Positions 41,237-53,259 of a stretch of 64,000 nucleotides of DNA are shown here, piece by piece. Made by a program: the position numbers and the translations under genes. The notes below the pieces were generated by a model. The model saw only the letters and a list, made by a program, of their open reading frames with translations, was not told the DNA's origin and searched no databases. Source of the DNA: Anodontia alba (taxonomy: Eukaryota; Mollusca; Bivalvia; Lucinida; Lucinidae); contig OZ024823.1 in the NCBI GenBank assembly GCA_964016985.1, forward strand, positions 67,929,925 through 67,993,924. Reading direction: 5' to 3'. How positions within the stretch are numbered: the stretch's first letter is position 1; the number at the start of each line of letters is the position of its first letter.

Positions 41237-42060
41237 GATGGGGATATTGTGAATGCCTCCGTCCGTCTGTCCGTACGTCATGCTATCTCCTCCTAAACAA
41301 CTGGGCAGCTTTCCCTCATGGTAAGGGTGTGCTAGAGCAACATTATTTTTTCCGTGCGTCCGTTCATCCGTCTGGTGTGCGAGAGCAACTTTATTTTTCC
41401 GTGCGTCCTTCGTCCGTCTATCTGCCCATCACGCTGTCTCCTCCTAAACCACTGGGCGGAATTCAGCCACTTGGTACATCACTTCCCCTCAAGGTAAGGG
41501 TGTGCGAGAGCAACATTATTTTTCCGTGCGTCCATCCTGCGTCCGTCACACTATCTCCTCCTAAACCACTGGGCAGAACTTAACAAACTTGCTACATGAC
41601 CTTCCCTCATTGTAAGGGTGTGCGAGAGCAACATTATTTTACCGGCCAACCGGCATCCGTCCCGCTATTTTCTCCCATCTCCTCCTAAACCAATGGGCGG
41701 AATTTAACCAAACTTGCTACATGACTTCCCCTTAAGGTAAGGATGTACAAGAGCAACACTATTTTTCTGTGCGTCCGTCCATGCGCAGGCGTCCGTCCAT
41801 TAGTCCGTCACACTGTCTTTTCCTAAACCACTGAGCGGAATTTAACCAAACTTGCTACATGACCTCCCCTCATGGTAAGAAAGTGCGAGAGCAACATTCT
41901 TTTACCGTGCGTCCGGCGTCCATCTGTCCGGCATCCGTCAATCTGTCTGTCGCCCTATCTTGTCCCAAACCATTGGGCGGAATATAACCCAACTTGCTAC
42001 AGAACTTTCTTTCATGGAACATGTAAGGGTGTGCGAGAGCGAGTCCCCCTGTCCATCAGT
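41180..42060 (+). repeat. Poly-A tract and tandem ~135-bp array
   Basis: An A run (41198-41235) precedes about six units with 'cctcctaaaccactgggcgg', 'aatttaaccaaacttgctac', 'atgacctcccctcatggtaa' and 'gtgtgcgagagcaacatta', each followed by 'cgtgcgtccgtcc' variants. Confidence 0.8.
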
Positions 42061-43548
42061 CATGCTATAAGCAACATTAGCAACGAACGTGCGGATTTGC
42101 GATGGCGTGCCATTGACTGCGCATTCTATTTTTTTTTTTTTTTTTTTTTTTGGCAATCAATGCGGATTGGATCCTTATAAATTTATGAGCGATTTTTAAG
42201 CCTTTTGGAGATTCTCTCACCAAACAATAATCAAATGCACTAAAATTTAATGATATAACTTCTATAATTTAGCCAGGTCATGAAAAACCCCGTCTTTGGG
42301 GTTTCCGACCAGGTAAGACAAACCAGGCAGCCCCCGTGGCTGTGTAGTCAGGCCTCATATGTTAGTTTTCTAAATCGCTGGTCACCTCACCGCTGTGGGT
42401 TCGGGAGGTCAGGTGGTTTTTCTCGGGGAAAATTTCCGCCCCACCTTTCGATGGAAAAGCATTGAAAGAACTTAACTCTCTTGAAAAAGGCTTTAATCAG
42501 CCGAAACGTTGAGATTTGTAAAATAAACTGTGCAAAAATATATGTGTAAAAAATATTGTGCGCTTATGAAAAAAAAGACAAACCGGCCTCTTCTGCTTCT
42601 GTTGCCACTACAGACAGAGTCTTGAAACTTTAGACATCGCAATGTAGATATTGCACTATCTAATCAGCGAACAACAAAGGCGCTGATCAGACTGTGCGGA
42701 TGATATGCGCCTTTGTTGTTCGCATACAGCAAACATAGGTTTTCTCATATAAAACATTTGAGCATCGCCATTATTAATACATTTCAGCCTCGCCCGCCAT
42801 GAGAAAATCCGTCTTTGGGTTTCCAGTCCGGTAAGACTCAAGTGAGCCTGCACAGCTACAGACACTAAAGTCTGTCTCATCAAAGTTCACACATGGTTTA
42901 TAATATCGTCCACCGGGCCAAAACTGGAACTCCATCTGTAAATTTTAAAATAGTACAAACTTTTCAAAAATGTAACCATCGAGGTTTTTAGTTTTATTTT
43001 AGATGAGTTAAATATATAGGAAAAAACCCAAATGGTACAATGTTAAGTTTGTATCTGTTCTCACTACATTTAACAATATAAAGAAACACAGAAAATTTAA
43101 CATAACACCATATGTTTTTGAACTCTCAAGTTGTGCTGAGTTACCTTGACAGAAGCACAGAAAATTTAACATAATACTATTTGTTTTTGAGTTACTTCGA
43201 CACGTCACGAGAAAAAGCTGTCTGGGTTTTTTCGACAAGGTAAAACTCAAACTACAGCTACAGAGACTAGCCGTAGTAGACTATAGAAACTTTAGACATA
43301 GAAACTAGAGGCATTATCATATCTAAGCAGTGAACAACAGAGGCGCTGATCAGAGTGCATGGATGCGCAGGTTGATCTGCGCTTTTGTTGTACACTTGCA
43401 TAGTGCATAAAGCAGATTTTCTATCTTGCAATTTGAAATCAGCCAGAGTGATGTAACAAACAAAATGACAAGCGAGCCCATCGCATTCATAGACCTGATA
43501 GTTTGGGTCTTAGATAATTTTTAATTTGCTTTATCGTGTCGTGGCGTA
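42061..43548. other. Non-coding DNA with two related hairpins
   Basis: The arms 'cgaacaacaaaggcgc' and its complement (42668-42722) enclose 'tgatcagactgtgcgga'. A diverged version is at 43328-43393. Part of 42280-42440 looks like a degenerate tRNA-derived repeat (gctgtgtagtcaggcc, then gtgggttcggga). No gene. Confidence 0.5.
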
Positions 43549-43725
43549 ACGGAACGAACAACTTCAGGGGCACACAATGGGAAATAAATATAAAATTATA
43601 ATATTTGTTCTTGTCCACTGTTTTTTTTGGCTTATTATCGATTGCAAGTTTATACTCTTAAACATTAAACAATTTTGAGTTGTTTTTAAATAATAATAGT
43701 TTGTGATTTGCCGTTTATGAACTTT

Positions 43726-43793
43726 GTTCCGTTCCGTTCCGCAAAGTATAATTATCCACACTGATAATTATATTTAACGGAACGGAACGGAAC
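43726..43793. repeat. GTTCCGTTCCG hairpin element, type copy
   Basis: A 68-bp hairpin with outer arms 'gttccgttccgttccg' and 'cggaacggaacggaac' and inner arms 'tataattatc' and 'gataattata'. Other copies lie near 44117-44184, 44469-44537, 45240-45303, 45562-45631, 51284-51352, 55534-55603, 55939-56008, 56118-56165 (one arm eroded), 56543-56610, 56893-56953 and 57264-57332. Confidence 0.9.
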
Positions 43794-44812
43794 AAGAATA
43801 TCCAGAACTGCTTTCAGCTTCCAGCAAGTTAGAAAAATGATCCCAGGCAGCATGCAGATATACTGAAGACTCTATATGAAGATTCTTTTGCATTATAGGA
43901 ATGAATGGTAAGGAACAAGAACAAGAATATGCAAAACTCCTTTCATTATTTGTTCTTGTCCACTGTTTTAAAGAATATTTAATTGTTTTATAAGGCCAAT
44001 CATCGATAAAAAAAATACCTTCTTGGACATTTACCTGTCCTTTCTTTTTTGTTTGTTTGTTTTTTGTTGTTTTTTTTTAATAAAAAAGTTTGTGTTTTGC
44101 CATTTCTAAGCTTTGTTCCGTTCCGTTTCGCAAAGTATAATTATCCACACTGTTAATTATATTTGACGGAACGGAACGGAACAATAATATTCAGTCATGC
44201 TTTCAGCTTCAAGAAAATTAGAATAATGAACCCTAGCAGCATGCAGATATACCAAAGACTCTACATGAAGATTGCGTTACATTATAGGAATGAACGGTAC
44301 GAGAATATGCAGAACTTTTATTATTTCTTCTTATTCAGTGTTTTTAAGAATATGTAGTTGTCGATTAACGCGTATTATCGATCAAAAATGATCTTCTTGT
44401 ACATCTACCTGTCCTTCGGTTGTTTTTGAATAAAAAAAAAATGTTTGTGTTCTGGCATTTATTAACCTTGTTCCGTTCCGTTCCGCAAAGTATGATTATC
44501 CACACCGATAATTATATTTAACGAAACGGAACGGAACAAGAATATCCAGACCTGCTTTCAGCTTCCAGCAAGTTAGAAAAATGATTTCTTGGAGCATGCA
44601 GATATACTAAAGACTCTACATGAAATAGTAAGAAAGGGTTACTCAGGAAAATCCAAAATCAAAGACCACAGCCATCCCAACTACAGAAGAAAGTAAAATA
44701 AGGCGAGACGACGGTACACACACAATCAAAATTTGAAGATTGCTTTGCATTATAGGAATGAATGGAGAGGAACAAGAATATGCAGAACTCCTTGTTACAA
44801 AAATGCCTGCCT

Positions 44813-44920
44813 GTATGTATGTATGTATGTGTGTGTGTGTCTGTATGTATGTATGTATGTATGTATGTATGTATGTATGTATGTATGTATGTATGTATGT
44901 ATGTATGTATGTATGTATGT
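44813..44920 (+). repeat. (ATGT)n microsatellite
   Basis: About 25 tandem ATGT units with a short GTGTGT interruption. Shorter tracts of the same unit are at 45100-45120, 45153-45200 and 45467-45492, and the complement (CATA)n is at 55688-55775. Open frames reading YVCM or THTYI repeats are artefacts of these tracts. Confidence 0.95.
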
Positions 44921-46410
44921 TTCAACTTACTACATTTAGAGGAATCTAAAAATCTACCAGTTACAAAACTGTTAACTGAGTGTAACAGAATTACGAAAGG
45001 ACAGACAGACGGACGGACAGGCGGAAGTACGTGCGTACGTAAGACCCGAACAATGAAACAAGTATGATGGTGGGGGAGGGGTGGCGAAAAAGGTACCCAT
45101 GTGTATGTATGTAGGTATGTATGGCTCCGTCTGTTTTCTCTGTGTGCCTGCCTGTATGTATGTATGTATGTATGTATGTATGTATGTATGTATGTATGTA
45201 CTGTCTTTTGAATGATTTGGTTTTGCCATTACTAAACTTTGTTCCGTTCCGTTCGGCAAAGTATAATTATCCACACTAATAATTATATTTAACGGAACGG
45301 AACAAGAATATCTAGAACTGCTTTCAGCTTCCAGATGCAAGTTAAAGAACAAAGTGTTCGGGAGTCAAACGCCCCCTGATATATGTTTATTTGTATGTAC
45401 GACTCCGCTCGTCCGCAGATTTGTACGCATATTTATCTCTGTGTGCGTCTGTCTGTCTTCCTCCCCGTATGTATGTATGTATGTATGTATGTCCTCTTGA
45501 AAAGGTACATGTCATTTAGTTGTTTTTGAATAAAAATGGATATGTTTTGGCATTTATTAACCTTGTTCCGTTCCGTTCCGCAAAGTATAATTATTCACAT
45601 CGATAATTATATTCAAGGGAACGGAACGAAACAAAAATATCCAGAGCTGCTTGCTGATCTCCACGATATCCACGGTACAGGTAAAGGTATACTGTAACTA
45701 CATGTACACTTGTCTACATATGGCTAATAAGCCAATGTTCTCCCAGGTTATACTTTATGAACAACATTTTTGTACCGTCCTAATTTGGGTAGATACTGTA
45801 CGGCTCAGGTAAAAGAACAAAAAGAAAAAAAAAAACAAAAACAAAAAAAAACAAAAACAAAAAAAAAAACAAAAAAAAAAACAAACAATTCTTTACTCCG
45901 AATCTCGGCGTTTTGCGAACTCCCCCAAAACTCTCCCAGTTAATCCGAGTAAACTTATATACTCGGAGGACGATCTTGAAAAGTCCATATGCCATAGAAG
46001 CTCATGCGAACAGCGAAAACTGATCAGACTGCGCGAATGCGCAGGCTGAACTGAGTCATCACTGGTCGCACAGGTCTTATTGTCCTAAAAGTATTTTCAA
46101 ATTTCAATGTTCACTGTTCCCCCAAATTTCATTCCCTTGTTCTCGGCGGCGTCTGATCTGGGTCTAAACTGTTTGCATAGGCCTATCTGTCCCAATACTG
46201 TGGTTCTGTTTTTTTTTTTTGTAACGTGCCAGTTTCGTGTGCATTTCTGACGAGAAAAGGCGCTATAATTTAACAAATATCAGTTTGTTATTCTCTCTAA
46301 GCGGTTTCCCGCCATGATTTCACGTGACGTTACCGTTACGAGCACGTGGTTTCTTCATGCAGGGCAAGGGAAATGTTACTTAGTGACTTGCATTTTTCTG
46401 GGTATCTTCA

Positions 46411-48470
46411 CTTATAATATATTGGAAATGCGAACGTCCCGGAATTGCGTGTCGTCGCCCGGTGGCGTGTCTGAGCAGACCTATGAGCATCTACAGAGGG
46501 ATTACTAAATAGGTTCTGTAGGACTTAGAAACATGAATAGCCGTTTTGATGGGCAATTAGCGCTAAGGTACTATTTTGCTTGCCGCTGCTTTTCGCTTTT
46601 CAAAGGAAAACGGAAACATCTATCTATACCTGTCTCTTTATACAGCTTACACCCTCAACTGTGTATTATGTACCACAATATAACGGCGTGTTTGTGATTT
46701 CTGTCACGAAAATTCGGCATCCGAAAACATTGAAATGAAATATATATATATATATATATCCAACAAAATAATTTAAGGGCCACATAGTGCAAATTTCCAT
46801 ATATACAAACTTTGGCCGGGTATATGGGCGAAACCACAGAAAATATCGTTGAATGTTTCTTTAAAAGGAAGCCCCCCTAAAGGAGTCTTTCCAACAAAAA
46901 ATTTTGAAATGAAAATTTTCATTTTAAAATTCGCAGAAAACACTACTTTTTATCCAAAAATTAAAAATTGACATTTTCGCATCAAAAGTGATGTTGGGGC
47001 TCCCAACTGTGAAAAAATCATAGAAAAAGCCTTACTTGTTATCAAGAAACGCACATTTTGCTAGAAGTACCCTCTACAGATTATTCGTTGTCTATGGGGA
47101 ACTTTCTAGGCATTTTTAGCCTCTCAAAGGGTTTGCCTCTTTTCTGGCCATAACTGTGTGCCTTTTACTCGAAGGAAGGTTGAGTTTGCATGATTTTGTG
47201 TGTAACAGAGTATTGTTTTCTTTAAACAAAGAATTTTTCCGGTATTGTGAAAAATCTTCATTTTGGGGTAAAACATCTTTTCTTTTTTCTTTTTCTTTTT
47301 TTTTTTTTTTGGGGGGGGGGGGGGGGTGGGGGGGGGGGGTGGAGTGGGGCGGGGAATGCTTGCTGGAAGCTGAAAGCAGTTCTGGATATTCTTGTTCCGT
47401 TCCGTTAAATATTATCCACATAACTTAGTATTGCTTTCTAGCCAGGAAGACCCTGCCTAGAATGTCAGCGAGGGCATTAAACAAAACACACAGATATCAG
47501 TTTGTCGATGCCGATACCTTTATATTTATTCGTCTTTTTAACTCGTTAAGTAAATTATGGTTTTGGGGTTTTGCATATTGAATACTGAAGACACAAAGAC
47601 AGAACACTTTACATAAACAAGAATTCCGCGGAAGGCGTCGTCGCACTTGCTGGGGCAAAAGTCACAGGAGCCACAATCAGAACGTGGTATTTCATTCTTA
47701 GCAGTGCTTAGTTGGAAAACTGGGTTGAAAAAAATGTAGACAAAGTGCCTAGTGGGGCACATACACGCAACAGCTGGTATTGACTTTTTTCTTCACCTGT
47801 TGCTAAACTCTTAGCATGCTGTGTAAAATAATTAGCAGACCACCTTCTGAAAAATTTTTTCTGATATCCCCAGGATGCAAGATTTTGACACTGCATGCAA
47901 ACCGATTGCTCTATTGAAAAATTTGCATGAAAAAAGCTGTTTTATGAAAAAAAAAATATCATCAATTTGTCATCTTCTGAATTTGCCCAGAGAGCAACAA
48001 AGGTTATTTTTTGACACGCAGATCAATTGAGCACATGCTCAAGGCAATTTCCGGTAAAGGACATGTTATTTATTACACATTTATCCATAGTGCAAGATTG
48101 TTTTAGTTAGTTCCCTTGAGTGATCATAAAAGAAAACAAAACAATTTAAGCTTACAGATTTATTACTTATTGGATTAAAACAATGAAACGGAAATCAGGC
48201 AAGGTACATGCACAAAGTTTCAACAATTAAAAAAAAAAAACATGCCATATAACATACATGCAATATGTAATATCTCATAATAACTGGAGGACACTGCAGT
48301 GGTTCACGTGGATGGGGTTATCATGTTCGGTATAACGAGGGACCACGTATATCGCGGTCAGTGTTCATGGCTCCCGACGACCGCGTTATAACGGCGCTGC
48401 AGTGTATATTCCAGGCCAGTGCCATTCCCTCTAATGGCTATATCTTCAGCACTGACTTTTCGTATTATAC
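46411..48470. other. Non-coding spacer
   Basis: Includes a T/G homopolymer tract (47290-47355) directly followed by one eroded arm of the GTTCCG hairpin unit (47360-47425). No gene seen. Confidence 0.5.
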
Positions 48471-48476
48471 AGCCCA

Positions 48477-49300
48477 ATGATCATGGAACGTCGACGTAAA
48501 ATATGTAAAAGTCACTGGAGCGTGAAATATAGGTCAAGGTCACCGGGTCAAGGTACATCAAGGAGAAACACTAAGCAAGATATGGTGGTTGCAGGCCTTA
48601 TAGTTGAGGAGTTATCGAACATCAACGTAAAATGTGTCAAATATAGGTCAAGGTCGGCGGGTCAAGGTACCTGCCAAGCCAGTGCAATGAGGTGAAGCAC
48701 TATGCAAGGTTTAGTGGTTGTAGGTCTATACTTGAGGAGATACCGAACATCAACGTAAAATGTGTCAAAGTCACTGGAGTGCAAAATATAGGTCAAGGTC
48801 ACCAGATCAAGGTACCTGCCGAGTCAGTACATCGAGAAGAAGCACTATACAAGGTTTGGTGGTTGAAGGCCTTGCAGTTGAGGACATATGGAAGGGCGAC
48901 GTAAAAGGTGTAAAAGTCAATGGAGCGCGAAATATAGGTCAAGGTTACCGAGTCAAGGTACCTGCGGAGTCCGTACATTGAGGAGAAGCACTATGCAAGG
49001 TTTGATGGTTGTAGGCCTTATAGTTGAGGAGATATCGAACGTCGATGCAAAATGTGTCAAAGTCACTGGAGCGCAAAATATAGGTCAAGGTCACCGGGTC
49101 AAGGTACCTGCCGAGTCAGTACATCTAGGAGAAGCACTATGCAAGGTTTGGTAGTTGTACGCCTTATAGTTGAGAAGATCTGGAACGTCAACGTAAATTG
49201 TGTCAAAGTCACTGGAGCGCAAAATATAGGTCAAGGTCACTGGATCAATGTACTTGCCAAGTCAGGAGGTCAAGGAGATGTGTCATGCAAGGTATGATGG
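48477..49300 (+). repeat. Tandem ~145-bp array with 'ataggtcaaggtcaccgggt'
   Basis: About six units share 'aaaatgtgtcaaagtcactg', 'gagcgcaaaatataggtcaa', 'ggtacctgccgagtcagtac' and 'gaagcactatgcaaggttt'. All frames through it are open by accident of the repeat. Confidence 0.85.
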
Positions 49301-50145
49301 TTGTTGTAGAATTGTAGTTGATTAGAATACTAACTTTGACGTAAATGTCGAACTTCGAGATAAATGTTGAGACGGACGGACGGACAAACGGACGGACGAA
49401 TGGAAAAGGGGATGCCTATGTCACAAAGCAGGAGGTCAGGGAGATGTTTCATGCAAGGTTTGATGGTTGTTTAGTCTTGTAGTTGATTAGAATACTAACT
49501 TTGACATAAATGTCGAACTTCGACATAAATGTTGACAGACGGACGGACGAACAGACAGACGGAAAAGCGGACGCCTATGTCGCAAAGTCAGGAGGTCAGG
49601 GAGATGTTTCATGCAAGGTTTGATGGTTGTTAGTCTTGTAATTGATAAGTATACTAACTTTGACATAAATGTCGAACTTCGACATAAATGTTGATAGACG
49701 GACAAACGGACAGACGAACGGAAAAGCGGATGCCTATGTCGCAAAGTCAGGAGGTCAGAGAGATATGCAAGGTTTGATTGTTGTTTAGTCTTGTAGTTGA
49801 TTAGAATACTAACTTTGACATAAATGTCGAACTTCGACATAACAGAACTGTTAACAGACGGACGGACGGATGAACGGACGGACGACCGGAAAAGCGGGCA
49901 CCTATGTCGCAAAGTCAGGAGGTCAGGGAGATGTTTCATGCTAGGTTTGATGGTTGTTTAGTCTTGTAGTTGATTAGAATACTAACTTTGACATAAATGT
50001 CGAACTTCGACATAAATGTTGACAGACGGACGGACGAACGGACAGATGAACGGAAAAGCGGACACCTATGTCGCAAAGTCAGGAGGTCAGGGAGATGTTT
50101 CATGCAAGGTTTGATGGTTTCTTGTAGTTGATTAGAATACTAATG
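49300..50145 (+). repeat. Tandem ~163-bp array with GGACGGAC tails
   Basis: About five units contain 'aggaggtcagggagatgttt', 'tcttgtagttgattagaata', 'gacataaatgtcgaacttcg', a GACGGACGG run and 'ggaaaagcggacgcctatgt'. The joint with the preceding array shows one unit evolving into the other: both carry 'atgcaaggtttgatggttgt'. A solo fragment lies at 50565-50660. Confidence 0.85.
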
Positions 50146-51283
50146 TAAGAGTATGCGTTTTTAGATGAAACATGATGGAATATATTACTTGTTTCATCTG
50201 GTCATTACTTTAACCCTTAAGTCAATATGTCCTGTGATGTTTAAGCTCTTGATGTCCAGGCTGCCCTTAAGCGCTGCGTTATACTAGACCTACTAACACA
50301 TATGAATGTTAATGCTTCAGTGCACTCTAGGTCTAGGCTAGCATATGAACAGTAACATAGTTTGCTAAACTGTATTTTCGAAAATATTATATATGTATTT
50401 TCAGTCTTCTTGATGTACCTGTACCTACAGTCCATGCCACTGATGCCAGAGCCATCGAATAAATTATTGTTGCCGTGTATCCTGGTGTTATGTAGTCGCT
50501 TCAATCCAGTATAAAAGAACCCTATAGAGCCCTGTAAAGAACCCCAGGGGCAGATTCTATCACTCTAACTCTGACATAAATGTCGAACGTCGACATAAAT
50601 GTTGACAGACGGACGAACGGGCGGACGGACGGACTCCTGTATCGCATCCTGCTACAAGCAGGTGCGACAAAAACGAAAGTTCTGAAGATTACTAAGCCAA
50701 TAATTATAATATTTTCATTATATATAATGTAAAAGAATAACAGAACTATTACTTATTTGTACCCTGGTAATGTGGGGTTAGGCTGTACTCTTTAGAGGGA
50801 GCTAACTGCATATACCTTGATAACTCAATTTTACGACTCGGACCCATGGGAAATGGGATGTGGAACAGCATTTTTTATGAATCAGGGGAGGATTCTGGAT
50901 GATTTTGAAGGGGTTCGATTTAATCAAATATCCGTACTTACTCTGCGTATTCGGACAGACAGGCCTGAGCAGTATAGACCCAGATCTGACGCCGCAGAAT
51001 GCGGCGTCTGATCAGGGTCTACACTGTTGCCACTCACGCAACAATTTCACACACATTCGCAGGTAGTAAGATGGACTTGTTGAAGAAAATATAATATAAA
51101 GAGTAAGGAGTGTGAAAATTTAGGGTCAATATGGTATTCCAAACTTATCAAAAATTTAAAATGTATCCAAATTTCCCATGAAAATGGAATATTGGGTCAA
51201 AAGGGGGTTCGACTAAACCCCACGCACCCCCACTGAATTTGTTTTTCTAACTTACTGGAAGCTGAAGCAGTTCTGGTTATTCT
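50146..51283. other. Non-coding DNA, nothing recognised
   Basis: No coding support. Contains 'gtctgatcagggtctacactg' (51004), a stray copy of the motif in the 6.8-kb array. Confidence 0.5.
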
Positions 51284-51555
51284 TGTTCCGTTCCGTTCCG
51301 TTAAATATAATCATCAGTGTGGATAATTATACTTTGCGGAACGGAACGGAACAAAGTTTAGAAATAGCCAGACACAAAATCTTTCATTCTAAAACAACCA
51401 AAAGACATGTGTTCAAGAAGATCAATGTTTGATCGATAATAAGCCTTACAAGAAGAAATAATGAAAGGAGTTCTGCATATTCTTGTTCCCTTCTAGTCAT
51501 TCCTATAATGCAAAGCAATCTTCAAATTTTGATTGTGTGTGTACCCGTTGTCTCG

Positions 51556-51795
51556 GGAACTATTTGTGCTCCTCTTGTTGCAGGTTTGTTTCTTTTTTGT
51601 TATGAGAGAGATTTCATGAAGTCTCTCTCACGGGAAAATCAGGCTGACATTATTGAGCCTTTCAATTCAACTTCAAGATACCGTGATGATTTATTAAATA
51701 TTGACAATATTTACTTTGACCAAATGGTGGACCGCATTTACCCTACAGAACTCCAATTAAATAGAGCCAATTCTTCCAGTACCGAGGCACCTTTT
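51556..51795 (+). pseudogene. Reverse transcriptase fragment
   Basis: About 80 residues: GTICAPLVAGLFLFCYERDF, then NSTSRYRDDLLNIDN and DQMVDRIYPTELQLN. 'CAPL...LF' followed about 35 residues later by YxDD is the arrangement of motifs B and C in reverse transcriptases. The context recalls Penelope-like or related non-LTR elements of invertebrates, but I cannot fix the clade. It is truncated at both ends and follows one GTTCCG hairpin unit. The frame running on to 51930 is not RT. Confidence 0.65.
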
Positions 51796-51859
51796 TGTCC
51801 CCCGCCTTTTCGAAGAACAGCGGAGGGATACTGTTTTTGGCTTTCCGTGGTGCGTGGTG

Positions 51860-52800
51860 AGTGGTTCCGAATTTTTAGTAGGTACCTTGTCCCCTTAACT
51901 CCTCCCACAGTTTTTGTCCGATCCTTTTGAAACTTTACAGGTGCTTTAAGGATGGTCTGAAGATATGCATGTGGTTTTTTCAGAATACTAAAATTATTTT
52001 TTATTACTTTTTTCACATTTTGAACTTAGACATTTTTTTAGTTCTAATATTACAGAAGTCTATAGGGAGTAGGTACCTTGTCCCCTTAACTCCTCCCATA
52101 GTTTTTGGCCGAGTTTCAAGCCGATTCTTTTGAAACTTTACAGGTGCTTTTAAGATGGTCTGAAGATATGCAAGTGTTTTTTTCAGAATCCTGAAATTAT
52201 TTTTTATTACTTTTTACACATTTTGAACTTAGACATTTTTTGAGTTCTAATATTACAGAAGTCTATAGGGAGCAGGTACCTTGTCCCCTTAACTCCTCCC
52301 ACAGTTTTTAGACGATCCTTTTGAAACTTTACATGGGCTTTTAGGATGGCCTGAAGATATGCATGTGGATTTTTCAGAATCCTGAAATAACTTTTTATTA
52401 CTTTTTCCGCATTTTTAACTTAGACATTTTTTTAGTTCTAATATTACAGAAGTGTATAGGGAGTAGGTACCTTGTCCCCTTAACTCCTCCCACAGTTTTT
52501 GGCCGATCCTTCTGAAACTTTACATGGGCTTTTAGAATGGCCTGAAGATATGCATGTGTTTTTTTTCAGAATCCTGAAATAATTTTTTATCACTTTTTCC
52601 GCATTTTTAACTTAGACATTTTTTGAGTTCTAATACTACAGAAGCGTATAGAGAGTAGGTACCTTGTCCCCGTAACTCCACAGTTTTAAGCCGATCCTTT
52701 TGAAACTTTACAGGTGCTTTAAGGATGGTCTGAAGATATGCATGTGTTTTTTTCAGAATCCTGAAATTATTTTTTATTACTGGTTTCCTGCTTCAATACT
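51860..52800 (+). repeat. Tandem ~190-bp array
   Basis: Five units start near 51880, 52068, 52272, 52463 and 52656 with 'taggtaccttgtccccttaa'. Each holds 'ttttgaaactttacaggtgc', 'ggtctgaagatatgcatgtg' and 'cttagacattttttgagttc'. Confidence 0.9.
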
Positions 52801-52899
52801 TAGGTAAGTGATACAGGACCAATGGTCCTCTGGTTAACTTATCCATTTTTAACAGCTCAAATAAAAATAAGGCGGGGGACATAAATTCCCTATGGAATT

Positions 52900-53259
52900 T
52901 GCTTGTTTATTATAGTGATTAATTTGATTTTTATGTTTTCGTTTTGATGCATTGACTGAGTTGGAAGCCTTTATGCGAACCGAATTGTTATGTATTTCTG
53001 TATTTAGAGTAGCATCGGGACCCAGGGTGAAGTTGGCTAGCTGTAAGGTGCTTTAAACCCCCCATCCCCCCCCCCCCTCTGGTTTACTCTACTGACCCGT
53101 TCTAAGGCGGTCGTCCCGGTGTTAGTCTTACTCTTTGTTGCTTTGTGGTTTATTCTACGAGGCGATTTGTTTTATGTCTTACCTTGTGTTATTTTGTTCT
53201 TGTGTTTTTCAGTCCTTTTAGCATTGCGATTACTTAGCTTGGGGAAGAGAGAGCTAATC
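52900..53259 (+). repeat. Dispersed repeat R1, copy E, truncated by mariner
   Basis: Collinear with R1 copy A from the 'gtttattatagtgattaat' block to 'gggaagagagagctaatc' at 53259, where mariner sequence begins with no intervening bases. Confidence 0.85.

Larger units (their letters stand above)
43549..46410 (+). repeat. Left arm of a ~2.8-kb inverted duplication
   Basis: Collinear, in reverse complement, with 54811-57516. Matching blocks, outer to inner: 'ggaacgaacaacttcagggg' (43551 / 57513), several GTTCCG hairpins, the 'gtgtaacagaattacgaaa' block (44979), the 'cgactccgctcgtccgc' block (45400 / 55835), 'gctgatctccacgatatcca' (45653) and 'cccgccatgatttcacgtga' (46308 / 54915). Arms differ by microsatellite length and small indels. 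Confidence 0.85.

Noticed and set aside
44659..45352. Open frames rich in HTYI or YVCM repeats
   Set aside because: Direct translations of ATGT/CATA microsatellites.
49487..49939. 150-codon minus-strand frame with repeated 'LPDLLTLRHR'
   Set aside because: Periodic translation of the ~163-bp array; the unit is open by chance.
51508..51930. 140-codon intact gene
   Set aside because: Only residues ~17-96 are RT-like; the rest is repeat read-through.
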